This document shows positions 1 to 11,529 of a DNA stretch of 64,000 nt, piece after piece. This DNA is from Golubevia sp. BC0850 (taxonomy: Eukaryota; Basidiomycota; Exobasidiomycetes; Golubeviales; Golubeviaceae): assembly GCA_012976225.1 (NCBI GenBank), contig JAAVVG010000004.1, forward strand, positions 558,001 through 622,000, written 5' to 3'. Within the stretch, counting starts at the first letter, position 1, and each line of letters opens with the position of its first letter. The notes under the pieces are model-generated. The model made no database searches. It was not told the DNA's origin and worked only from the letters and a program-made list of their open reading frames with translations. Made by a program: the position numbers and the translations under genes.

Positions 1-23
1 ATTCTAAATGGTCCCTGACTCAC

Positions 24-727
24 CCGCTTCCATCTCCTCTTAGACCCAAGCAAAGACAGCAGAAAATGATAATGAAGATGTGAACTCCAATGGCTCCCTG
101 AAAGGCGAGATGAGAGAGGTCAGTCAGTCCGCAATCGCAGCTCTTGAGATCGAGATAAAATGAGTTCAACTCACCACGTAAGCTCGGTTGACAGGTTTGA
201 CCAAGTCTTTACCTGTGTTCAACAACTTCGAAGATCTCTTGGTATCGAAGGATCTGAGACTGGGACTCGAGTTCTGACCAGATCCGAAGCCGGTAAAGCT
301 TTGCCTTGAGTCTCTGCGCGAATCTTGGAGGGGACGAGTTGCGAATTGAATCGAGGCTCGGTCTTGTTCTTCCACATCGTAGGATTGAGAGTACTTGTGT
401 AGACCCATCTTCTCGTCGTCTTGCTCATCGTGGAAAGTTTTATCTCCCTCTTCTTCTTCGCGAGGCTGTGCGTATGGGAGGATCTGATAGTTCCAGGGGT
501 TGTTTAAGGGGGTTGGAGTTTTGGTTGGCAGGAGGTCCTTGAAGGGGTGAAGTTGGACCAGATGCGAGATTTGGAGAGAGGGCAGTGGAAGAGGGAGAGC
601 TGAAAGGGTCTTGAGAGGAAGAGTGACGATGCAGGCCTGGAATAGCAGGTTGAGGGAAAGTTGGGATGTGGCCAGCGACGTCTCCTTCTTCTCTGCTGTT
701 CCCATGCGGAACAAGTTCGTAACTCAT
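24..727 (-). CDS. Partial membrane-protein gene, 5' exons only
   Basis: The gene runs off the left edge. Exon 1 starts at the ATG at 727 (MSYELVPHGN) and encodes a Pro/Ser-rich, charged stretch. A donor (GTGAGT) follows codon GTG at 175. A clean acceptor (CGCCTTTCAG) opens an exon at 97-24 that reads GAIGVHIFIIIFCCLCLGLR, a convincing transmembrane helix, and a second GTGAGT donor follows at 23. The Pro-rich N-terminal frame and the later frame (KMGLHKYSQSYDVEEQDR) differ by one base, and I see no convincing intron between about 620 and 440. Either a short unusual intron or a frame error lies there. I do not recognise the family. It is probably a single- or multi-pass membrane protein with a disordered cytosolic N-terminus. 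Confidence 0.5.
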
Positions 728-1665
728 CTTGAAGTTGAAGTTGAAGAGGATCTGAGACACGAAGTGGAATGGAAACAGGAAAGATTAATTCGAGATTCAA
801 AATCTTTCAAGCTCTCGTCAGCTGCACGCCGCTTGCTACTGAGTGTCTGAAGAAAGGAGCTACACCTCGCGGACCCGCCTGCTGGGTCTGGGCTCTCTTG
901 CTGGACTTCGCTTCTCTCGAAGCTGTGCTACCCCTGTCCAGGACTCTTGTGGTATTCTTGAAGTGTTTGAAGAAAAGCTCCTGGCGAAGGAGTGGGTCTA
1001 GACGAGATCGACTCGTGGGTGGTGCGAGGACGTGACGCGTGACGTAAACCGGCGGAGGCAGAGGCATTCGAAATGGGGCAAATGGAAATGGTGACGTTAT
1101 ATAGAATACAGATTTCTGGACTCTGCCAGCTCCCAGCTGCTAGTGAGCGATTCTCAATCATCTTTGTTTTGCAGACCAGCGCGCGCAGAAATTATCGAGT
1201 CGTCGCAGCAGGACTGAGTGAATCTCAAGAATCGATCTAAGGGAGTGAATTGGTAAAAATTTGACCAGTTATAGAAAGTGATACGCAATTCTCGTTTCGA
1301 TGATACTATTACGATCTCCTTCCCCTCGTCGTCATCACCTGCTTTCCAACCAATTAATCACGAGAAGGTAACACACTCTGGCTTGTACTGTCCAGGTTGT
1401 CTTGCATTTAATTTCAAGGCACGGTGGTTGACTCCACTTCTTCTAGAGAAACAAGTTGGGTGTTGAACTTGGTTGTCACCGAATCTTGTTCCCTGGAAAA
1501 TCAGCTCCGAATGGTGTCCATCGTAACCCCAGAACATCTGTTGCTGTTCAGATGACTCCCAGTTTGAACAGTCACCTAGCACGAGAACTTGGTCGGCTGT
1601 ATCGACGGAGCCAGATTCTTAAAAAGAATGGGAAAGAAATGGGGAAGGACGATGCGAATCAGGGA
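728..1665. other. Intergenic, no supported gene
   Basis: This is upstream sequence for the leftmost minus-strand gene and downstream sequence for the secreted-protein gene. Short open frames exist on both strands, but none has a start, splice signals or composition that I would defend. Confidence 0.5.
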
Positions 1666-1966
1666 TCAGGGATGAGGTCCACCTTTGTCGTTTGCTTCTC
1701 CGGACTGACTAGTTTGAAGACATTTGCTTGAGTCTCCTTGAGAACTAACATGACCTGCTGTGGAGAATGGTACGGTATTCATGTAGGAAGAGCGGCAAGC
1801 AAAGAAGTCATAAAGTGGAGCGTCCTCCTTAGTGAAATCTGGAAATTTGCCTACTAGCCATTGGTTCAGAATCGCACTGAACGGTTGAGGCGCGACTCTC
1901 GATTGGAGAAGCAGAGACGTAGGCAAGAGCCGAGAGAAGTAAGGTGAGAGAGGTGTAAGATTTCAT
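1666..1966 (-). CDS. Small secreted protein, frame change unresolved
   Basis: The ATG at 1966 opens a textbook signal peptide (MKSYTSLTLLLSALAYVSAS) followed by PIESRASTVQCDSEPM. That frame stops soon after. A second minus-strand frame, one base later, carries a cysteine-containing stretch (KEDAPLYDFFACRSSYMNT) ending at 1666. The two halves look like one protein of about 95 residues with three visible cysteines, which suits a small secreted or effector-like protein. The only GT-AG pair that joins the frames and keeps the mature N-terminus spans 16 nt, which is far below normal intron size. A 58-nt alternative with a poor GTCGCG donor would remove the Cys-Asp-Ser segment. A simple frameshift is also possible. 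The family is not recognised. Confidence 0.5.
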
Positions 1967-2623
1967 GGCTAGGTTCTTGAAATTGGTTGCTTGAGATTTG
2001 AAGTCGAGAAGAAAAGAAGAAAGAGTGGATGAGGAAGTGAGCAACGGAATTCTTCGTTGCTCACTTCCTCATCCACTCTTTCCGTTGCTCACTTCCTCAT
2101 CCACTCTTTCTTCTTCCTCATCCACTCTTTCTCTGGCCTCTTTTATACCTTTTCGAGGTTCACCTCCATACCTCTGGTCTTCGGGAAAGAGCTTCTTCTT
2201 CGGAGAATTCTTGACGGGACCTCTACTGACACAGGGTCAGCTCTCGGAAGCTCGAATGACATCATGGAAGTTGACTGGGCTCGAAAATCCAAGGGTCAAT
2301 AGTCGACGGGAAGCGGGAAGGCGGGTCGAATGGATTTGCAGGATAAGAATTAAGAACGGAACGGAAGGTGAAGCATTGTGGCCTGTGGCGGTGATCCCTT
2401 GACCCGAACTTATGTAGCCCGATTTGCATAGGAGAGTTTTGTAACCGAGAAGAAAAGAAGGTGATGCGGTGATGGGCGATTGGGCGATGGGACAGAACGA
2501 GAGAGGGAGATTGCGATCTTTCGGGCAAGCTTCCCGCGCCTCATCGCCTCATGCCTGGTTGCGTCATGAAGACTCTTGTTGCTTCAAAGTGGCTGCAGCA
2601 TTGGACATTCGATCGTTGCTTGC
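1967..2623. other. Intergenic apart from the inverted repeat
   Basis: A 134-codon plus-strand frame crosses the repeat but has no ATG-supported start, and its composition follows the repeat. I see no supported gene. Confidence 0.5.
2014..2115. repeat. 35-bp perfect inverted repeat with direct copies
   Basis: Positions 2014-2048 are the exact reverse complement of 2081-2115. Between them lies another copy of most of the right arm (2055-2080, starting cgttgctcacttcctcatcc). A third, shorter copy of the unit follows (about 2111-2130). The element sits just upstream of the secreted-protein ATG at 1966, so it would lie in that gene's leader or promoter and could fold into a long hairpin. Confidence 0.9.
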
Positions 2624-2875
2624 TCAAGCTGTCTTCAATCTCATGCCCTCATACACAAATTCCCGATGATAGTGGACGTTCTGATGCTGTCCTTTAGCTG
2701 AGATTGTCCAGGGGGTTTCTAATGTCCATGATTCTACGATGCTGGAGGTCAAGAAGAGCAAATTTCCGATTTCTCTAGAGAGGTTTTCAAGACTCCTTCC
2801 AAGATCTTGAATGAATATAGAGCTCTCTGGCACAAGTCTAGAGCTCATATTGAGTGGCAATTTGATGTTCATTGT
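2624..2875 (-). CDS. Short unknown ORF
   Basis: An ATG at about 2875 (MNIKLPLNMSSRL) opens roughly 80 codons ending in YEGMRLKTA. The sequence is mixed hydrophobic and charged and has no signal peptide. There is no recognisable domain and no clear splice partner. It could be an exon of a larger gene or a chance frame. Confidence 0.25.
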   Translation of the reverse strand, partial: TMNIKLPLNMSSRLVPESSIFIQDLGRSLENLSREIGNLLFLTSSIVESWTLETPWTISAKGQHQNVHYHREFVYEGMRLKTA

Positions 2876-2935
2876 CTTCGTCTCGTAGGCACGCTTTTCG
2901 CTTCTCCAGGAAATGAAATGATTGATGAACAGCAA

Positions 2936-3422
2936 AACTAGAACAAAAAAGGCTTGATTTCGAACTTTCTAAATCTTGATGGGAGTAGTAAAATCACTTT
3001 CCAATCTTGATGGTTACTTCGACTAGATCTGAGATTCTGACTACGACTCGAACAAAAGCATGGTTCAAGGAGAAACCTTCAAGATGAGATTTCTATTGGA
3101 ATTGTCGGGAACTTCGTATGAAGGGAAGGAGCACAATGAGGAGAAGAGTCACTTTCTGAGGCTAAGGCGTTCGACCTGGTTTGTCGACAACCCCTTTCGT
3201 GTCTCTCTTCTCTTAGTGCTCATACTTTCCCAACCAATCAATACTGGCTCATGAAAGATTTAAATGAATGCTATTCTTGATAAAACATCCAGTCATCGAA
3301 ATGAAGGGTGTGAAAAAATTCGGCATCTTTTAGAACTTTTCGAGTCATCTTTCTTCCAACCTCTTTTTCCAACTTTTTCCAACTTCTTCCAACTTCCTCA
3401 AGCTCTCTACTGGACTCAAATA
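2936..3422. other. Intergenic, no supported gene
   Basis: Short plus-strand frames start at 3060 and 3264. The second is in frame with the ORF starting at 3423 but adds only a low-complexity Phe/Pro leader, so I treat it as 5' flank. Confidence 0.4.
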
Positions 3423-3899
3423 ATGGAATCCAATATAGACAAGCTTACATCCAGTGCCAATCAACCAGAAAACAATGGTGTGGAGCAAAAGGGAAAACCA
3501 GTCGTACTAGTTTCTGATCTTAAGTTGACCGAGCTCTTCAAACCTTTACTGGAATCAAAGTCTTTCGAGAGTCCAATAAGATATCTGGTGGAAAATCAAA
3601 TGATCTACGTATTCATGAGCGAAGAACATGAACTCAACTTTGAGAAGATAGAAGGCAAACCGCTTTACGAATGTGGCTACAACATAAACGAAAACGAAGG
3701 TGTGATGGACTATTTAACCTTTTTCCACACAGATAGTTCCATTGATCACTGGAAGGATATTAGAGATTCAGTGGAGGACCACTTTCAAGTAAGATCCATC
3801 ATCGAAGAAAACACAGGAGAAGATGACAGCAATTCGATAGTCTGCAAAGCCAAGCCAATCTCCGATGAAGACATGGCCGAACGTGAGTCACAAATCTAA
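3423..3899 (+). CDS. Unknown acidic protein, about 158 residues
   Basis: The ATG at 3423 (MESNIDKLTSSANQPENNG) follows a pyrimidine-rich leader and opens an intact acidic frame to the TAA at 3899. It contains KPVVLVSDLKLTELFKPLLE and several aromatic/acidic segments, with no signal peptide or membrane helix. The last codons overlap a GTGAGT donor at 3883, so the protein may continue in a further exon after about 4000. I do not recognise the family. Confidence 0.45.
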   Translation: MESNIDKLTSSANQPENNGVEQKGKPVVLVSDLKLTELFKPLLESKSFESPIRYLVENQMIYVFMSEEHELNFEKIEGKPLYECGYNINENEGVMDYLTFFHTDSSIDHWKDIRDSVEDHFQVRSIIEENTGEDDSNSIVCKAKPISDEDMAERESQI

Positions 3900-4694
3900 G
3901 TGTTTGGCAGTTTAGCTCCTTTGAAGCCGTCTCACGATCTGGGGTCTCTGAACCGACTTTTGTATCTCTTCCCTCAAAACCACATCTCAGACTTCTTCCG
4001 TTAGAACTCCCCCTTGCAAAAGAAGGAGAGGTGGGGAGTCGATAGCTGAAGTTGTTGGGGCTTGCTACTATATGTATTGATGCTCTGGTGTTGAAGTTCT
4101 CTTTCTCTAGGAATAGAATCTTCTTTCCTTCTAATTGGTACGACAAGAATGAGATGCTGTTGCGTCTCCTCTCCTTTCTTTTCTCTCGTCTGAAACGTCA
4201 ATCTTATCAAGCCACGCTCTGTTTTCTCAGTGAATACGCGTTTCAAAGTTAAAAAAACTCCTTTCTTTCACAAGCACTCATATCATCTTTCCAATCTTTC
4301 ATCTGAGTTTTTCGTCTCCTATCGACCTCCTTCCCCTTTCCATTAGTTGCAAGGAAAGAGAAGCTCTACCTTCCATATTGTGATCTTGAGCATCGCTTAT
4401 CGAGGGAATGGAGAGATCCACGGAATTGTTGAAAGGCAGTTCTCTCCTTTGGACTCGTCGCCGACTGGGAAGAAAGCAAGTGAAAAGAGCATCCGAGGTC
4501 AGATTTCAGAGCTGAGGTCGGTATTTGTGTCTCTCACTCAGCCGTCTCGCCCATCTCCAAAGTCTTCAGCTTCACTTTTCCGCTCTTCACCCTCTCGTTC
4601 TCTCTCAACAACTCCCTCGACTGTCTGACTGCGTGAGGGATAGTCACTTCTCGACTGTCTACATCGATTGGCTTAAGAGGGAGTATAGTTTCTG
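3900..4694. other. Intergenic or possible 3' exon region
   Basis: This stretch lies between the acidic-protein ORF and the F-box remnant. Short frames exist (for example about 4347-4628, plus), but that one begins with TTG and has no supporting features. Confidence 0.4.
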
Positions 4695-5978
4695 CTAAGT
4701 GTAGCAGGATGCCTTTTGAAACAGAGATTCATCGAACATGTAGAAAGAAAGATGTAAAATCTCGACGCTTGACAGCGAGGGACCTAGCTTTGCTGTCTTC
4801 ATCACTTCCAGCATAAGACGATCCAGACTCAAGGTCTCCAGATTTGTGAGTATTGAGAGATCCAGCTTGCTGGTTTGCGAAGGGAGGAGGTCGATGAGGC
4901 GAAGGTGCTTGATTGAAGAGTAAGAGCTTGAGAGACCTGAAAGACATTCCGTTGTGACTGCATCTGATTCGACTCCAGAAACAATTTCTGCACTGCCGAG
5001 AGCTATTTCCAGAGAATCGAGAGAGTTTGTAACCTGAAGGAAGTGATAAACCGCTGTGGTCTCTAGATTTCCTCCCACTAATTGTTTGCTCCACTTTCTC
5101 CCTATCCATCCCATGTTGTTGATAGTACCATCATCCTAGATAAAGATTGATCTCAAGGCAAGCTGTTTGACTTTCGACAAACCTTTGAAAGTTTTCGGAA
5201 TACCCTAGAAGAAAATTGTAGCCATCCAGCGTCAAAGTGAAAAGAGTGAAGCTTGACGTAAATGAGGGCAGTGGACCAGAATCCAGATCATTTTCTGAAC
5301 TTTCATAACCTTTTTCAGATTCTCGCAGCCTCTCAGAAACAGTCTCTTGAGTGAGTGTGTCAGGAAATGGAAGGGAACCCCCTTCTGGTCTGTCAGAGGG
5401 AAGCGGAAGATGCTGCCGCTTAGGTTGAGAGTCTGAAGGTTTCGGCACTTCTCAAAAACAAATCCAAGAATAATCCCTTCTGCTTCGTCCTCATTAACTT
5501 CCCGTCCAACAGCGATCCCGAGTTGTTCTCAGAGCTCACCAAAGGAAGCACCATCCTCTGGCGAAGCGTCTTCTGGAAGAAAAACGATATTGAGGCTCTC
5601 GACATAAAGACCTTTTGGAACATCTCTTTCCAGGAGATCGTAGAGGCAGTGAAGATAGTCCAATGAGACAGTGACAGTTTGAAGAAGAAGAGGAAGCCAA
5701 CGTTGTATCCGGACTTGAGGCTCCTAGAAAGAGCAGCGAGGGCTGAATCTCTTGACCTGGTGGAAGATATAAGAGGAAAGAAAGGTAGGATTAAAAAGCG
5801 TAGAGATTTAGAAAGCGGCAAAGCCGACCACTCACCTTCTCCTTTCTTCCCAACCTGGCCCAACCTCCTTTTCCTCGGCACAACTCCTGATCTCTTCGAC
5901 GATAGGGGAAATGACATCATCTATGAGATTATCTAAGGTCGCTGTTGTCTTCTTTGAGTCGACGATTACTTGATCCAT
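4695..5978 (-). pseudogene. F-box/LRR-like gene, apparently decayed
   Basis: One minus-strand frame carries leucine-rich-repeat text over more than 1 kb: GLYVESLNIVFLPEDASPED, then CRNLQTLNLSGSIFRF and SLKRLFLRGCENLKKV, then IKHLRLIDLL and LTNLETLSLDRLML. This is the repeat half of a fungal F-box/LRR protein, the substrate-recognition arm of SCF ubiquitin ligases. A start (MDQVIVDSKKTTATLDNLID) at 5978 is followed by a good intron (GTGAGT to TTTCTAG) leading into EPQVRIQRWLPLLL. The LRR frame is then broken by an in-frame TGA at 5529-5531, where the sequence on both sides is continuous (FGEL/EQLG), and by further stops near 5230-5130. Some could be hidden by introns, but the acceptors are poor. 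No F-box motif itself is visible. Exons may also exist upstream near 6067-6300. Confidence 0.55.
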
Positions 5979-6912
5979 GTTGACAAAGAAATCTGAGAAG
6001 ATAGAATCAGGTCGGAAGCAGATCAAAAGGAGGAAGGTCAGCGTCTATTCTGTCGGCTTTGATGCTCTAGAGCAGACCATGAATCTGAGTTCCATTGATT
6101 CTACTTACCTCCTCTTGAGATACTTGTTCGAGGTGAAACTTAAGGACGGTTCTGTGGGTACGATTTACGAAACCAAGAAGAGAATCAAAGCCGACTCCTT
6201 GCAATGAGTCTATCCATAGCGACCTTCTAAAAGCTGGCCGATGATACCAGCTGAGATTTGAACGTAAAACCATCGAGAAAGATGAAGGTGGAATGAGTAA
6301 GGGCATTCGACGAGAGCAGACATCTCTGATGAATCAGAGAGGAAGTAAAGGCGCTCTCTTCCTGTTTACTCACCAAGCTTCTTCTGCTAGAAAGATTTCC
6401 AGGGGACTATTTGATGGACCTTCCTTTTCGCTCTAAGCCTTGAAAGAAGATAGCGAGAGGAATCGAATTGAGTGGTGATGGTTCGAAAGAGAAGAAGAAT
6501 CTTCACTTCTTGACCCAATAGCACCAACCGCCACTCAATTTCGAATGCTTCTTCTTTGATTCAATCTATTTAATCTACGGCAAAACTTCTAGACAGGGTA
6601 AAATAGTATTGAGAAGGGAAGAAAATTGTTCGTTTAAAGGGGAGCGTGCTTGAGATTGAGGTGTGACTTTGAAAGCCGTTCGACGAGAACACTGAAGGAC
6701 CAATGAGATCATGAGAAGGTCAGAAGCAGAAGCGACTCACTATCTATATCTCTCTAGCTTTTGAATTGTCTTTCTGAGGCTTCTGGATCTGTTTGCGTTT
6801 ATAGGAAAGAGTTGAAAAGAAGACCATTCTATCACATTCTCCCCGCGTCTTCCCTTGATCCCTTCCTTTTCCCCCATTCTTCCTGCCATCCTTCAAGAAC
6901 GTCCTTTCAAAG
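5979..6912. other. Intergenic or possible extra F-box exons
   Basis: A minus-strand frame at about 6230-6110 (GVGFDSLLGFVNRTHRTVLK) ends at a good GTAAGT donor and could be an upstream exon of the F-box remnant, but its phase does not join cleanly to the ATG at 5978. The rest is the promoter of the Zn2Cys6 gene, which has pyrimidine-rich tracts just before its ATG. Confidence 0.35.
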
Positions 6913-9900
6913 ATGGATGGAACTGGATTCGGTAACATACATTATTCGAATCATAACTACAACAATCAAAATCAATTCCAAAGTGGATTTACTTCATTCG
7001 AACATCAAAGACCCACTCCTTCCGATTCAACCGCATCCACTCCTGCCACCACTAGATCTACTGCTCCAACAAGGAAAAGGAATAGCAATGCATCAGGTTA
7101 TGGTGAAATAGGAGATGAACTAGATGGTGACGATCAAGATACCTCAACTTCAACTTCGAAACCAAAGGGTAAAGCAAGAGGAAGGCAATCCGCTGCTTCA
7201 AATCAAAATCACACCAATCCCAATGATTCCAATTCTACTCCTGCTTCTCAAACCAAAGGAAAGGGGAAATCGAAGGACACAACAACTGCAAAGGGTGGAA
7301 AGAAGGCTGCTCCAAAGCGAGCTGGTGGGAATGAAGAGGGCGGAACCAAGAAGAGGAGGAGAGTGGTGGTAGCTTGGTGAGTGTCCGAGACCTCGCAAGG
7401 TGGTACGGAACAGCATGCAACGTTGAGAGGGTGCTTAGAATGGGAACGAAACTGTATTGCGTAGATCCGAGTGATGTTTTGGATCATCAAACCTCCCAGA
7501 GGAAGAGGCAAAGGTGGTTGGGGTAATGGCTTGGGTTCGAGTTTCTGACTTTCCGTTTCTCATCCCTCCTCTACAGTGATGTATGTCGTCGAAAGAAGAT
7601 TGCTTGCAAACCTCAACCGGATACAAATCCAGCGGATCCAACTTCAGCTCCCTGCGCCAACTGTCACGACTACGATTACAAGTGCACCTTCTCTGCTGAG
7701 CCAGATCGCTCTCGTGGCAAGTTCGAAATCTTGGAAGCTAGGTTCGATGCTCTTCTCAGGGCTTTCAAATCAGCTGATCCAGAAAAAGCAGCTCAGTACG
7801 AGGATGGAAGCGGCTGGACCTCAGGAGCTACGGTCAAGAAAGAGGAAGACTCTTCAGCTCCTCCTCCAAGACAGGATTTCAATGAAGCTTCCTCGTCTTC
7901 TGGAGCTGCCTCTTCCTCTTCTAATCATCCAGGGGGCGAATCAACAGGTGGAACTCCCAACCCGAATCTCACTTCCAATACCATCACTTATCAGCCAAGT
8001 CTCAACGCTTTCCCTGCTCCTCATTCACAATATCGCTCTTTGGTCAACAACAAGCCTAGCTTTCCAGGATCTCTCTTTGCTCCCCCTCCTCCTGCTTCTC
8101 AGCAAAGTAATCCAAATTCGCAGTTCCAACTACCTCCTCTCTCTAGAAATCACAGTCATGCTCAAGTACCTCACTCTGGTCCTACTCCAATGTTACCAGA
8201 TCTCGAAGATGGACGGCCTCGATACTTTGGATCTAGTAGTACTCTCAGTCTCTTCAGTACCGTCAACTCGAGACCTCCCAGTCCAACTGGAGGAAGAATG
8301 GCAGGTTTACCGCCTTCTAGACATTCGACTTGGATGAATGATAGAAGGCTAAACGGAAGTGAGATTCCTCTCTCCAGAAGCAGGATCGGATCTAGAAACG
8401 CTAGTAGAAACAACAGCGACGAGGAGGATTATGATGGAAGCGACAATGAAGACGGATCTGGAGCTGCCAATGGAAAGAAGCAGAGCGGAAAAAGAAAGCA
8501 GTCCGGTTGGGATAGGAGGACTAGTGACGTTAGAAGTCAACGCTCTGGACCCGGTCCTGAGAGCTCGAGGAAGGGTGGAGCTGCCAGAGAAGATGGGAAT
8601 AGCTTCAGTAGGGTGGCTCTACCTAGGCCAAGACCTATGTATCCTGACAATTCCAAAGAGTGAGTTTCGAGAACGAGATAGCAGCGAATTGACTTCTCAA
8701 AACTGACCGCGATTCTTACCCTCTCTTTCATTTTCATCCCCTGTCTTTCTTCTCTTTATTTAGATGGGTCGCTTACCTTCGCCGTAAGAATCTGACTGCG
8801 GTTGGACGTGACGATACTTGCACCGAAGAATGGTTCAATCGCTATCATCTTCCAGCTGCGGACATTCTCTACCCTCTCCTTACGCTTTACTTCAACCACC
8901 TGCATCCTCTGATGCCGATTCTTCATCCACCTTCAATTCTAAGAGATATCTCTCTTAATCGACCTTCCCACGATTCCGCTTTCAGAGGAATGATCTTTTG
9001 CATCATCGCTATCGCATCAAGATTCTCCGACGACGTCAGAGTTCGAACAGAAGCTCAAGATCCAGACACTGCAGGCGATGAATACGCGACAGCTTCTCGT
9101 CTCTATCATCAAGTCCATGCAGCTAGTCTTACCAACGTTCAGGTTCTGATCTTGACGAGTACCTTCTTACCCTCTTCGGTCGGTAGTGGAACTTCTTGGC
9201 TACTGTTGGGAATGGCGATCAGAGCTTTGCTGGACATCGGTCTTCATCAAGAGAAAGCAGATACAGATCTGCCTCCTTTCGAGGTGGGTAAAGCGATTGA
9301 ATTAGACAGAGCAGCCGGGAGAATCGGAATCACCTGCCTTTTGCTGAAGTTTCCGTTTCCCTTTCTTCATCACAGCGAGAGATTCGTCGAAGAACCTTCT
9401 GGGGAGCTTTCATTCTGGATTGCGTCTTCGCTGCCAATATGGGAAGACCAATGGCTTTGAGATTGGCTGATTGCCATGTCAGACTACCTCTTTCGGTCAG
9501 CGACGATCTGCTGATGAGAGCCGAAGGAGGAGGTCCTATTCCCAAGGACATCTCTGGAGAGCCTACAGTGATGGACGGATTTATTCATCTCATCAGAATG
9601 AACGTTATAGTCCAAGACATTGTTGAAACTCTCTACACCCCCAAGTGGCTCAATCAGAAGATGCCTCTCGAGGCCGATTGGGAGGAGGCCGGCAACCAGG
9701 ATCCATCGAATGCTGGTCCAGGCTGGGAGGCCGGAACTAAGAAGCCAGAATACAAGGACATGATTCAGCTCTCAAAGAAGCTAGACGAATGGGAAGCCAA
9801 GATTCCAGTTCACGTCTCCAACATCAACACCTCTCCTTTCAGACTTCAGGCCGGAATTCTCTCGTGTGGCAAGCACGATTTGAGAATGTACATCTACAAG

Positions 9901-11112
9901 CCCTTCCTCTCCGACGTCAATCTGAGGAGAACTCTTCATCCCCAATGTGTCCCTCATGCAAGAGAGTGCGTCAAGACGGTCAACGATCTTTACGAAGCAG
10001 GTGATGCAGCCTCGATGGTCTTCCTCTTCCAGCAAGCTTTCATGTCGACGGCGACCTTCTTGATCACGGTCTGGCATACCTACGAGGAGGATGAGGGCTT
10101 GGCTCAAGACCATTCGATCATAGAGTCTACGTTGAAGATGTTCAATTCTCTAGAGAACAGGTTCAGCTCTCCCATCTTCAGGAAAGCTCATCGCATGATC
10201 AGAAACATCGCTGCCAGATGTCTCAGGAACATGGCCAGAGATCAACAAGACAGAGTAACTGCTCTAATCAAAGTCTCCGATCCTTATCGATTGACTGGTG
10301 GAAGAAGTGGAATTCACACTCCAGCTCACGCTCAGGCTCAAGCTGCTAACAATCTGGTCCCCGGAACAGCTTCTCCTTCAGCTGCAGCTCTCTCAGCCTT
10401 CACTCAATGGGCAGGAAATAGCCCTCTCGGAACTCCAGGGGCATCGGGAGCTGGTGGCCCGATGAACTCTCGTCTCGCCAACCGTAGAGGCTCTGGAATG
10501 GGAGAGTATCAGCATCCCTTCAGTGCCGGTAGCGAACATCCTCCTCACCTCGGTGTCGCCACCCCTTCCAATGCAGCGCTCTTCAACGATGCTCTGGAAA
10601 GCGAACTGGAAAGTCTAGGAGCTTCTGAAGGAACTTTCGAAGGTCTTGGGATGGGAATAGGTGGAGCTGCCGAGGATCCAGGTTGGACGGATTACTTCAC
10701 CAAGTTCCTCTCAGAGCTCGGTTCTGGTCCTGGTCCTGTTACTAATCCTGGAGGAGAAGAATCTCGCGGACTGCCAGAGATGGGCCCTCTGAATCAGCTC
10801 GACAGGAATCACTCTATCTCAGCTGGTCATAACGAGAATGGTTCTCCTACTGGTGATACCAATGGCCAAGCTGGATTTTTTACCAATCATTCTTCAAACT
10901 TAAATCCTCATCAAGGTGGAACTAACTCTGGTCCCAACAATTCTCAGATCTTCACTCATTATTCGAGCTCCAACGCCAGAGCTGAACCATCGACCGATTC
11001 TCATCACGCCCCTCAACCTAGAACAAGGCCTCCTACTCCTTCCTTTATCAGATCTCGACCTCAAACTCCTAATGGCTTGCCACTTGGATTGACTCCACCC
11101 CCACATCACTAG
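6913..11112 (+). CDS. Zn2Cys6 fungal-specific transcription factor, 1267 aa
   Basis: Four exons (6913-7376, 7577-8659, 8764-9283, 9376-11112) give 1267 residues. Exon 1 is an Asn/Ser/Thr-rich and basic leader ending GGTKKRRRVVVA. The first intron splits the first cysteine codon of the zinc cluster, which reads CDVCRRKKIAC, a 15-residue loop, then CANCHDYDYKC, i.e. CX2CX6CX15CX2CX6C. A short dimerisation-like helix follows (FEILEARFDALLRAFKS). The middle homology domain contains YFNHLHPLMPILHPP, LLLGMAIRALLDIGLHQEK and, across the 9284-9375 intron, FEREIRRRTFWGAFILDCVF, all diagnostic of the fungal_trans domain. The C-terminus is long, low in complexity and Gly/Pro/Asn-rich, probably an activation region. 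It is a nuclear DNA-binding regulator with unknown target. The unusually long loop in the zinc cluster is the odd feature. Confidence 0.93.
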
Positions 11113-11529
11113 ACCTACTTTTCTCTTCTCTAGGCTCCTCTTCTTTGATAAATGTCTATCTCGCTATGGTTTCGTTGCTAAGAGCTTCCTCATGCCTCAT
11201 CACCAGTGTAATTGTCAAAGATTTTTGTTGATGATACACACAACTCGCCGCTTCTAGGACACTGACTGACTTGGCACTTTGCATCGCGAGAAAATGAAAC
11301 CAACGAGACGAACTAACATACCGAGTCAAGTCTTTGAACGATTGGATAGTTTAGAACGCCAGAGCTTAATTCTCAAGACGTTTGAATCTTTATGGTCAAA
11401 TCTCAAATCGAGTTGTAGTTCTTATTTTCGCACAGTCAGGACTACACTCTTCGTGAAATAGCTCTTCACATTTGTGAAAGAGGGGCTCCTACATCGTTGA
11501 GCACGCAACTAACATACATGTTCCAAGTT
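11113..11529. other. Convergent 3' region
   Basis: This is the tail-to-tail spacer between the Zn2Cys6 gene and GET4. It is AT-rich in places and holds no supported gene. Confidence 0.6.

Noticed and set aside
1998-2402. 134-codon plus-strand ORF
   Set aside because: It crosses the inverted repeat, its Ser/Leu repeats come from the repeat units, and it has no domain or splice support.
4347-4628. 93-codon plus-strand ORF
   Set aside because: The frame begins with TTG and has no features beyond a Ser-rich tail.
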